Positions 25,749-32,775 of a DNA stretch of 45,388 nucleotides are shown here, one piece after another; position 1 is the first letter of the stretch; every line of letters begins with the position of its first letter. The notes below the pieces were generated by a model. That model searched no databases and was not told where the DNA came from. It was given only the letters and a program-made list of their open reading frames with translations. This stretch comes from Clostridia bacterium. GTDB taxonomy: Bacteria > Bacillota > Clostridia > Oscillospirales > Acutalibacteraceae. The stretch is taken from the NCBI GenBank assembly GCA_017449935.1, contig JAFSYP010000034.1, positions 1 through 45,388 of the forward strand, in the 5' to 3' direction. Position numbers and translations under genes: made by a program.

Positions 25749-26324
25749 ATGCTTCGGATCTTTGCGCTTTTTACACACGATCTGACCGCACGCGACTGCG
25801 CGGCGCTATGCCGTGCGGCGGATGCGTCGCACGCCGTGCGCTATCGCTCGCACGAAGACGTGCCGGGCGCCAAGGCGTCCCTCGCGGCGAACGTGCTGCT
25901 GCGGTACGCGGCGTCGCGCGTGCTGGACGTGCCGATGACACAGGTGACGACGGCGGCGGAGCCGTCCGGCAGACCGATCCTGCCCGGAACGGGACTGCAC
26001 TGCAGCGTCAGCCATTCGGACGGCCTGTGCGTCTGCGCGGTGGCGGACGCGCCGGTGGGGATCGATACGGAAAGACTGCGCGCAGCGCCGCTGCGTGTCG
26101 CGCAGCGCGTCTTTTCGGCGCTGGAGCTGCGCCGGCTCGACGGCGCGGACGATCCCGACCGCGTCTTTTTTGAGATCTGGACAAAGCGCGAGAGCGCCGT
26201 CAAGCTGACCGGCGCGGGACTGCGGGACATTAGCGGCGTCGTTCCGGACAACGTGCGCACGCGGACTTTTCTGTTCGCCGTGGACTATGCCGTCAGCGTC
26301 AGCACGTTTACAGATACGACATAA
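25749..26324 (+). CDS. 4'-phosphopantetheinyl transferase (Sfp type)
   Basis: A 191-residue protein with the PPTase motifs HCSVSHSDG, VGIDTE (metal-binding Asp and Glu) and FFEIWTKRESAVKLTGAGL (W-x-x-K-E-A-like). It transfers phosphopantetheine from coenzyme A to a carrier protein. No polyketide or peptide synthase lies in the window, so the target is probably the fatty acid ACP or a distant carrier. No clear promoter or terminator was found. Confidence 0.85.
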   Translation: MLRIFALFTHDLTARDCAALCRAADASHAVRYRSHEDVPGAKASLAANVLLRYAASRVLDVPMTQVTTAAEPSGRPILPGTGLHCSVSHSDGLCVCAVADAPVGIDTERLRAAPLRVAQRVFSALELRRLDGADDPDRVFFEIWTKRESAVKLTGAGLRDISGVVPDNVRTRTFLFAVDYAVSVSTFTDTT

Positions 26325-26364
26325 AAAAGTTACGGATTCTTTTTCGATTGTTTGAAAAATACTG

Positions 26365-26394
26365 TTGAAATACGCATGACGTTTGTGATAAGAT
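26365..26394 (+). promoter_or_regulatory. Promoter of the lipoprotein operon, with direct repeats
   Basis: TTGAAA at 26365-26370, an 18 base spacer and TAAGAT at 26389-26394. GCATGACG occurs at 26373-26380 and again just after the -10 at 26397-26404. The spaced direct repeat may be a regulator site. Confidence 0.5.
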
Positions 26395-26489
26395 AGGCAT
26401 GACGGAACGCGACGTGAGCGAACGGGCGCTCCGGCGAAGCGGCAGCGAAGTATCGCTGTTCGGACGATTTGACCGAAAGGAGGGCGGCT

Positions 26490-27275
26490 ATGCCCAAACG
26501 TTTTCTTGCTCTGTTATCGGTCCTGCTGCTGAGCGCAGCGCTTACCGCCTGCGGCGAGGTCGCGCCGCCGGAGGAAACTTCGGCGACGAACGGGACGACG
26601 ACGACCGCCGTACAGCAGGCGCAGGGCGATATTGCGACGCCGCAAAACAGCACGACGGCTGCCGACGCATCGTCGGCGCCCGCACAGCAGGCGGACGGCC
26701 CGCAGGCGCAGACGACGCAGGTCGAGACGCCCGCGAATACGCAGTTCGGACCGCTGTACCAGAAGTTTGTGCGCGAGCCGGTCGCGGACGGCGTCTACAC
26801 GCTGAGCACGTCGCAGTCCGGAATGCGTATGATCATGACGACGGACGGCAAAAACAGCGTGCTCGAAAGCGACGCAGCCGGCATTTTGCACTTCACGCTC
26901 ATCTCGAAGGACGGGCAGTACTACATGCTCATGCACAACACCAAAAAGTACGCGCAGATGACGTCCGAGGAGTACAAAAAACAAGCGGACTCGCTCGGCA
27001 ACGCCGCGGTACGGCTGGACGGCGTGCAGCTGCTCCGAACCGGCTCCGAGACGGTCGCCGGAACAACGTACAGTACGGAGACGTATGACGAAGGCAATAT
27101 GGGGACGGTGACGTATTTCTTTGACGATACAGGGGTCCGACGCGCCCGTGTGGTCAAGGACGGCAAAACGACGGACTCGGACGTCTTTGAAATTTCGGGC
27201 GATGCGGACGCATCGGCGTTTGAGATCCCGGACGGCTATACGCTCGTTTCGGACCCGTCGCAGCTGCTGGCGTAA
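26490..27275 (+). CDS. Lipoprotein with Thr-rich linker and SGxYT-type domain, paralog 1
   Basis: A 261-residue lipoprotein (lipobox LTAC, Cys21) with a Thr/Ala/Gln-rich spacer to about residue 85, then a beta-rich domain starting DGVYTLSTSQ and containing QYYMLMHNTKKYAQMTSEEY and a final extended tail. AAAGGAGGG precedes ATG 26490. The domain has the same order of motifs as the next two products. I do not recognise a family. It is anchored on the outer face of the membrane. First gene of a four-gene operon. Confidence 0.75.
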   Translation: MPKRFLALLSVLLLSAALTACGEVAPPEETSATNGTTTTAVQQAQGDIATPQNSTTAADASSAPAQQADGPQAQTTQVETPANTQFGPLYQKFVREPVADGVYTLSTSQSGMRMIMTTDGKNSVLESDAAGILHFTLISKDGQYYMLMHNTKKYAQMTSEEYKKQADSLGNAAVRLDGVQLLRTGSETVAGTTYSTETYDEGNMGTVTYFFDDTGVRRARVVKDGKTTDSDVFEISGDADASAFEIPDGYTLVSDPSQLLA

Positions 27276-27339
27276 CGCCCGCACAACCAAAAGGGGAAAC
27301 AGGGAGAACCAAAAGGGGAAATAAAGAAAGAAAGGCGGC

Positions 27340-27365
27340 GCAGGACCGCATGGGGGCGGTTCTGC
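27340..27365 (+). promoter_or_regulatory. Stem-loop before lipoprotein paralog 2
   Basis: GCAGGACCGC at 27340-27349 pairs with GCGGTTCTGC at 27356-27365 (one G-U), ending 10 bases before the start codon at 27376. No T tract follows, so it is not a terminator. It may affect translation or mRNA processing. Confidence 0.4.
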
Positions 27366-27379
27366 AAAACGAAGGATGA
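27350..27379 (+). CDS. Possible 9-codon upstream ORF coupled to lipoprotein 2
   Basis: ATG at 27350 encodes MGAVLQNEG and its TGA stop overlaps the ATG of the next gene (ATGA). The downstream start has only GAAGG almost touching it, too close for normal initiation, so re-initiation after this mini-ORF is plausible. Very short, so chance is possible. Confidence 0.2.
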   Translation: MGAVLQNEG

Positions 27380-28332
27380 AAAAACTACTGGCATTTTTAG
27401 CGGCGGCAGCGGTGCTGTTTTCCTGCGGATGCGGCCAACAGACGTCCGTTAATACGGATAATGTCGCAGACGCAGCCAACACGCAGGTTTCGGTGCAGCC
27501 CGCGCCGAACGACGACGTCGTGTTTCCTGAGTCGACCACGGCGCCGAACGTGACAAGCGGCACTGCCGCGCCGGCGACGCAGCCCGTCCAGACGACGGCT
27601 CAGCCGACCGCGCCGACCGCGCCGACGATGCAGCCCGAACAGACTGCGCCGACGCAGAACACGCAGCCGACCGCCGCGGCGCCCGCGACCACCGCAGCGC
27701 CTGCGACGACCGCAGCGCCCGTGACGACCGCGACGACGACCAAACCGCCCGAAACGACGACGCAGGCCGTGCAAAAGCCGGAGCTTCTGCAGTCGGCGGT
27801 CCTGGCGCCGATCAACAGCGGAACATACACCATGCAGATCAGCGCGTTCGGCAACGATCACAGCAGCGAAGACAAGCTGTACAAGGTCGTGCGCGGCGGG
27901 GAAACGGCATACTGGATCACGATCCCCCAGGCGAATCTGACGTTTAAGGTGTTCCCGGCCGACGGAAAATACTATCTTGCCACGCCCAGCGTGTACTGCG
28001 AGCTGACGCCCGCGCAGTACAACTCGGTCAGCAGGACCTTCAACAATGCGTTCTGCGATTTTTCCGCACTGAAGTTTCAGCGGTCCGAGACCGTTCGGGA
28101 AGGCTTGAAGAAGTACACCTGCGAGTATTTTTCGCTCGGCGGCGGCGAGCTGGTGCTGTGGTACCAGAACGGCCGTCTGATCAAGGTCCAGATGGGCGAC
28201 GCCTCCCTGCCGATGACAGTCTCCGCGGGCGCGGACAACGCATATTTTACCCTGAACCCCGATCTGGAGCAGGTGGACTACGAAACGGTGGAATCGCTTG
28301 TTTCTCTTGCCTGCCTGTTTTTCGATGAATAA
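27376..28332 (+). CDS. Lipoprotein with Pro/Thr/Ala-rich linker, paralog 2
   Basis: A 318-residue lipoprotein; the lipobox cysteine is Cys17 (LFSC) or Cys19. A long low-complexity PTAPT/TTAAPATT linker runs to about residue 135, typical of spacers crossing the cell wall. The C-terminal domain starts SGTYTMQISAFG and has GKYYLATPSVYCELTPAQY and LKKYTCEYFSLGGGELVLWY, matching paralog 1 and 3 in order. It lies 100 bases after paralog 1 and 15 before paralog 3. Function unknown. Confidence 0.75.
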   Translation: MKKLLAFLAAAAVLFSCGCGQQTSVNTDNVADAANTQVSVQPAPNDDVVFPESTTAPNVTSGTAAPATQPVQTTAQPTAPTAPTMQPEQTAPTQNTQPTAAAPATTAAPATTAAPVTTATTTKPPETTTQAVQKPELLQSAVLAPINSGTYTMQISAFGNDHSSEDKLYKVVRGGETAYWITIPQANLTFKVFPADGKYYLATPSVYCELTPAQYNSVSRTFNNAFCDFSALKFQRSETVREGLKKYTCEYFSLGGGELVLWYQNGRLIKVQMGDASLPMTVSAGADNAYFTLNPDLEQVDYETVESLVSLACLFFDE

Positions 28333-28347
28333 AAGGAGTGATTCAGA

Positions 28348-29553
28348 ATGAAAAGATGGATCTCAACGCTTCTGGTGGTTTCGCTTGTCGTCGGTCTGAC
28401 GGCGGTGCTTCACGCCTGCGGCAAGCCGAAGGTCGAGCCCGAAACGACCTCTTCTCCGGAGGACGCCACCTCGATCGCATCCGTGGAGGATGTCGGGGAA
28501 ACGGAAGACGTGAACGATCTGTATGATCGGCTGGAGAGTCTGGCGAACGAGAGCCACACCCACGTCGAGCGTACCACGAATGAACACTACGAGGAAGAAT
28601 ACGAAGCGCTGACGCTGCCGCAGGCGGTGACGACGCAGCCCGTCGCCGGAACGACGCGCGCGCAGTCCACGACGAATCCCTCGACGCGCGCCACGACGAC
28701 GGCGTTCAAGTTCGAGTACGGCGAGATCAAAACGACGACCAAGCCGGCTTCGACCGGCGCGGACACGGGCACGACCGCTGCCAAAACTACGACGACCACC
28801 ACAAAAAAGGACGATACAGCGCAGACGACCGTCGAGGAAACGACGATGCTGGCCGATCTGGTCGGCAACAACACGCCCATTCAGATCGCGCCGAGCAATT
28901 CCAACGCCAGCACGAAGATGCCGCAGGTGACGTATCTCGATAAGTATGTTCTGGATATCCTCGACAGCGGCGTGTATACCGCGCAGATCGAGCAGAAAGA
29001 GGGCGACTCGAGCATCCCGGTCACGTACTATACGGACGGCAACAACAGCGCCGTGGAGATGTCTATGACCTCGATGGTGGCGCAGGAAATGGGACTGCCG
29101 AGCGTATCTCTGGGCAATCTCGATAAGATCCGCCTGGTCATCAAGGATATGAAAACGTCCCATCCGAAGGCATATCTGGTCGGCATGGGCGGCTATGTGA
29201 AGCTGGACGACGTCGAGGACATGTCCGACATGCTCAGCGAGACAGGCGGCACTGTGGATATCCGGGATCTGATGCAGCTCGATTATCTCGAGTACAGAGG
29301 CGTGAAGACCGGCGCCGGCTACGTCTGCGAGACGTACGTCATTCCGGAAGCGAAGCTGCAGTACGATCTGTATTTCACCACGACGAGTTCCTATTCGGGC
29401 ATCGCGCGCATGGACATCATCGACATGGAAACAGGCAAGGTCGAGGAACGTCTCGTGCTGCGTCTGAGCCCCGGCGTGACCAACAAGAACGCCTTTACGG
29501 TCAAGGGCAAGGAATACACGCTCGAAGACATGGAAAAACTGTTCGGCGGCTGA
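28348..29553 (+). CDS. Lipoprotein with Thr-rich linker, paralog 3
   Basis: A 401-residue lipoprotein with lipobox LHAC (Cys24) and an acidic then Thr-rich linker (TTKPASTGADTGTTAAKTTT) to about residue 190. The domain starts SGVYTAQIEQKEGD and contains KAYLVGMGGYVKLDDVEDMS and AGYVCETYVIPEAKLQYDLY. It is the longest of the three paralogs. A GGAGTG site precedes the ATG. Its stop shares one base with the start of the SDR gene, so they are coupled. Confidence 0.75.
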   Translation: MKRWISTLLVVSLVVGLTAVLHACGKPKVEPETTSSPEDATSIASVEDVGETEDVNDLYDRLESLANESHTHVERTTNEHYEEEYEALTLPQAVTTQPVAGTTRAQSTTNPSTRATTTAFKFEYGEIKTTTKPASTGADTGTTAAKTTTTTTKKDDTAQTTVEETTMLADLVGNNTPIQIAPSNSNASTKMPQVTYLDKYVLDILDSGVYTAQIEQKEGDSSIPVTYYTDGNNSAVEMSMTSMVAQEMGLPSVSLGNLDKIRLVIKDMKTSHPKAYLVGMGGYVKLDDVEDMSDMLSETGGTVDIRDLMQLDYLEYRGVKTGAGYVCETYVIPEAKLQYDLYFTTTSSYSGIARMDIIDMETGKVEERLVLRLSPGVTNKNAFTVKGKEYTLEDMEKLFGG

Positions 29554-30284
29554 TGAAGACAGTATGGATTACAGGCGCATCGGGCGGCATCGGAAACGCT
29601 GCCGCCCGTTTGTTTGCGCAGGAAGGATATCAGGTCGCGGCAGGCTATTGCCGCGGCGAAGAAAGAGCGCAGGCGCTGTGCGGCGAGCTGCGGCGGGAAG
29701 GTTTTGCTGCACAGGCGTTCGGCGCGGATCTGACGCAGTCCGCCGCGGTCGAAGAAACGCTGCGCGCGATCGAAGCGCGGTTCGGCGGCGTGGATGTGCT
29801 GGTCAACAACGCCGGGATCGCGCAGCAGACGCTGCTGACCGACGTGACCGACGCGCAGTGGCGACGGATGTTTGCCGTCAACGTAGACAGCGCGTTTTAC
29901 TGCTGCCGTGCGGTGATCCCGCATATGGTGCGTCAAAAATCCGGCCGCATCATCAACGTCTCCTCCGTCTGGGGCGTGCGCGGCGCGTCGTGCGAGGCGC
30001 CGTATTCCGCGTCCAAGGCGGCGCTGATCGGGCTGACGAAGGCGCTGGCGAAGGAGCTGGGACCGTCCGGGATCTGCGTCAACTGCGTGGCGCCGGGCGT
30101 GATCGACACACCGATGAACGCCTGCTTCGACGATGGGACGATGCGGCAGCTTGCGGACGAAACGCCGCTGTGCCGGATCGGTACGCCCGAAGAAGCGGCG
30201 CGCGCGATCCTGTTTTTCGCGTCGCCTGCCGCGGATTTCGTGACCGGACAGGTGCTTTGCGCCGACGGCGGTTTTATGGTCTGA
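29553..30284 (+). CDS. Short-chain dehydrogenase/reductase (FabG-like)
   Basis: A 243-residue classical SDR: nucleotide motif TGASGGIG near the start, NNAGIAQ, catalytic Ser in NVSSVWG, YSASK (Tyr/Lys) and the C-terminal APGVIDTPM. It reduces a carbonyl or oxidises an alcohol with NAD(P)H in the cytosol. It looks like FabG, but no other fatty acid genes are close, so the substrate is open. It overlaps paralog 3 by one base. Confidence 0.88.
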   Translation: MKTVWITGASGGIGNAAARLFAQEGYQVAAGYCRGEERAQALCGELRREGFAAQAFGADLTQSAAVEETLRAIEARFGGVDVLVNNAGIAQQTLLTDVTDAQWRRMFAVNVDSAFYCCRAVIPHMVRQKSGRIINVSSVWGVRGASCEAPYSASKAALIGLTKALAKELGPSGICVNCVAPGVIDTPMNACFDDGTMRQLADETPLCRIGTPEEAARAILFFASPAADFVTGQVLCADGGFMV

Positions 30285-30312
30285 GAAAACCAATATTTTG
30301 TCCAAAAAGTTG

Positions 30313-30341
30313 TTGCATTTATTCTGCAAATATGTTATTAT
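30313..30341 (+). promoter_or_regulatory. Sigma-A type promoter
   Basis: TTGCAT at 30313-30318, a 17 base spacer and TATTAT at 30336-30341, about 40 bases before the start of the zinc-ribbon protein at 30381. Confidence 0.7.
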
Positions 30342-30380
30342 TAACGAGTAATATTTCGTAGTGCTTATGGAGGAATCGGT

Positions 30381-31280
30381 ATGGCGGCAACTTGTCCGAA
30401 ATGCGGCGGCAAATTAAGACTGATCGACTGGAAGCCCAATTGCCCTCATTGCGGCGTAAATATGGTTTACTACGGCATGGAGGAGCGTCTGCTGCTCGAC
30501 GCGGATAAAGCGGAGGCGGAACATGCGCGCACCCAGCCGAAGGTCGACCGCATCAAGGCGGCGACAGTCGGTTCGCCTTTGGCGATCGCGCGTCTGGTGC
30601 TCAGTCTGGTACCGATCGCCGGCCTGTTCCTGCCGCTGGCAAAGCTCGCGTTCACCGCGCCGTACGCCGCGTTTTCCGGCAACGTCAACGTGATCTCGAT
30701 CTACAACGCCGTTTCGTCGACCGACTTCGACGCGCTGACGGGCATGTTCGGCTCCAAGCTGTTCGGCTCCGCGTTTATCCTCTACGCGGTCGCGATCGTC
30801 GCCGTGCTGCTGTCCGCGTTTGGCGTGCTGTTCCACACGATCTTCCAGACGCTGGCCTGCTCGCCCAAGGGCAAACAGCGCAACTTCTGCTTTGACGTGT
30901 TCAATCTGCTGATGGTCCTGACGGCCATCGTGTGCTTCACGCTTTTCTCCACGAGGATCCGGACGCTGTTCCCCTCCGTGGTCGGCACTTCGGCCGTCGG
31001 ATTCGGCGCGTTCATCTACCTCGGTCTGATACTGGTTTCCTTTGCGATGGACATTGTCTGTGTCGTCAAGGGCATCCCCGTCAAGTACAAGGAATGCTTC
31101 GTGGGCAACATCCCCGCCGACAAGTACTTCCAGCTCGTCGAGGAAGGCGTGCCGCTCGAGCAGATCCGTCAGGTCATGGCGGAGCATACGGCGCAGAAGG
31201 AGGCCGAGAAAAAGGCCAAGGAGGAAGCCGAAAAAGCGGCTGCCGAGGCGGAAAAGGAAACCGCTGCGGCGCAGGGGTAA
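30381..31280 (+). CDS. Zinc-ribbon membrane protein of unknown function
   Basis: A 299-residue protein. Two CxxC pairs (CPKC at 5-8, CPHC at 21-24) form a zinc ribbon. After a charged stretch come about four membrane helices (LVLSLVPIAGLFLPL, SAFILYAVAIVAVLL, VFNLLMVLTAIVCF, FIYLGLILVSFAMDIV) and a short domain ending in a Lys/Glu/Ala coiled coil (EKKAKEEAEKAAAEAEKE). GGAGG precedes the ATG. No family recalled. It is a monocistronic unit between its promoter and a terminator. Confidence 0.75.
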   Translation: MAATCPKCGGKLRLIDWKPNCPHCGVNMVYYGMEERLLLDADKAEAEHARTQPKVDRIKAATVGSPLAIARLVLSLVPIAGLFLPLAKLAFTAPYAAFSGNVNVISIYNAVSSTDFDALTGMFGSKLFGSAFILYAVAIVAVLLSAFGVLFHTIFQTLACSPKGKQRNFCFDVFNLLMVLTAIVCFTLFSTRIRTLFPSVVGTSAVGFGAFIYLGLILVSFAMDIVCVVKGIPVKYKECFVGNIPADKYFQLVEEGVPLEQIRQVMAEHTAQKEAEKKAKEEAEKAAAEAEKETAAAQG

Positions 31281-31295
31281 ACAACATATGAAAAA

Positions 31296-31336
31296 CAAAA
31301 GCACGCGAACACAAACGTCCGCGTGTTTCTTTTTAT
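31296..31336. terminator. Bidirectional terminator
   Basis: AAAGCACGCG pairs with CGCGTGTTTCTTT around a 12 base loop, with T on one side and a run of A on the other. It separates the zinc-ribbon gene from the convergent LCAT-like gene. Confidence 0.65.
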
Positions 31337-31341
31337 CTCTT

Positions 31342-32700
31342 TTATTCTTCCCGCACGAAGCTGCGCAGACAGTGCGTGCGATCGGGCGACCTGCCGACGG
31401 CGAGATCGAAGATCAGCCGCATGGCGTCCGCGTTGCCGCCGATCTCGTGCATCTGGCGGTCGAACACGGCGAACGCCTGCACGAAGCTCTCCGGATCGTC
31501 CTGATCGAACGGCATACTGGAGCCGAGCTGCAGAACGCCGTCCGTGTCCGTGCGGTCGGCGCAGGCCAAAAGGCGCATGAACTGAAAATCGCTGCTTTCC
31601 TCGCCCGGCTTCAGACCGGTCCCGCCGACGAAGGAGAAGCGTATGCCGCACGTTTCAAAGATCTCCCGCATATGCGCGCGCCGGTTCTCCTGCGCGCGGA
31701 TGAAACGGTCCGCCTGCTGCTGCACGGCGGCAAGCCGCGAATTCTGCCGGAAGCGTTCCGGTGAGAACAGGTAGGCATACATGTCCTGCCACCGCGCGTG
31801 CGGCACCAGCGCGAGGAACGCGCTCGAGCGCATCAGGACGCCGTCCAGCAGCGCGTCCAGCAGCTGCCGCAGCAGCGCGTTCGTGCGGTCGGGACGGCGC
31901 GTCAAAAGCCGCAGCAGCGCCGGCGGGAGCTTTTGCGCGGGCAGCAGCTCGTCATAAACGCGCGCGTTCCATTGCGGGCAGACGCTGCCGCGCAGAAGAT
32001 CCGCGAACCCTTCGCTGCCGTCCCATGCGCCGACGACCGAAACGATCCGGCGGATAAAATTCTCCCGAACGGGACCGCGGTCGGTATAGTAGGCGTCGAG
32101 ATACGCGAGCGTCACGGCGGCGCCCATGCTCATCGGGATGAGGACGACCTTGTCCTCCCTGCGCTTTTGCACGATCCCGCGCAGCGTTTCGTGCAGCGCG
32201 TCCGCGGCGGCGTACAGGTCGGTGAAGGGCGAATAGTTGAAGCAGTACATATTCTCCGCGCCGTATTCGCGCATAAAGTCGCGGCACGGCACGTCCCGCA
32301 GCAGTCTGTCCAGCAGGCTTTTGGAAGCGTCCTGCGTCGGCTCGCCGGAGAAGAAATCCACGCGGGAGAGCTCGTCGAAGCTGCGCGTGCCGTAGATATG
32401 CACCTCGGCGCAGTCCGGCAGTCTGCCGTCGTCGTCGACGATGCAAAAACGCAGCAGCGTCGTCAGCGCCGCACGCAGCGCGGTCTGATCGGCTTTCTTG
32501 TCCGTCAGCAGCGCGTGCGCGATCTCCCGCACGCCGCGCAGAAGGCGCAGCCGCTCTTTTCCGGACAGTCCGCCGAAAACGACGTCCTTGTCCCGCGCAA
32601 AAAGATTCCAGCGTACCCGATCGTTGCCGTGCAGCGACGTCCACGTCTGACCGACGCCGGTCACGAATACAAGCGGATAGCGCACGCTGTCCTGTTCCAT
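31342..32700 (-). CDS. LCAT-like alpha/beta hydrolase
   Basis: A 452-residue protein without signal peptide. PLVFVTGVGQTW sits where LCAT-type acyltransferases and phospholipases have their oxyanion region; FNYSPFTDLYAAADALHETL and VVLIPMSMGAAVTLAYL (nucleophile Ser) follow, and a late GGNADAM/HCLRSF may hold the His. The pattern is the lecithin:cholesterol acyltransferase superfamily, seen in many gut clostridia, with unknown natural substrate. Start at 32700, 8 bases from GGAGG; an ATG two codons upstream is too close. It lies 75 bases after the acyl-CoA synthetase gene on the same strand, so it may be read through from the T-box promoter. Confidence 0.7.
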   Translation of the reverse strand: MEQDSVRYPLVFVTGVGQTWTSLHGNDRVRWNLFARDKDVVFGGLSGKERLRLLRGVREIAHALLTDKKADQTALRAALTTLLRFCIVDDDGRLPDCAEVHIYGTRSFDELSRVDFFSGEPTQDASKSLLDRLLRDVPCRDFMREYGAENMYCFNYSPFTDLYAAADALHETLRGIVQKRREDKVVLIPMSMGAAVTLAYLDAYYTDRGPVRENFIRRIVSVVGAWDGSEGFADLLRGSVCPQWNARVYDELLPAQKLPPALLRLLTRRPDRTNALLRQLLDALLDGVLMRSSAFLALVPHARWQDMYAYLFSPERFRQNSRLAAVQQQADRFIRAQENRRAHMREIFETCGIRFSFVGGTGLKPGEESSDFQFMRLLACADRTDTDGVLQLGSSMPFDQDDPESFVQAFAVFDRQMHEIGGNADAMRLIFDLAVGRSPDRTHCLRSFVREE

Positions 32701-32775
32701 GTTCATTCCTCCGTTCCGATGCAGGGGCAGACAAAAGAAGAGACTGCGCGCGCAGCCCCTTCTTCGGATCGAGCC

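Noticed and set aside
27287-27320. Direct repeat ACCAAAAGGGGAAA
   Set aside because: Short, purine-rich, two copies only; likely slippage in an intergenic stretch.
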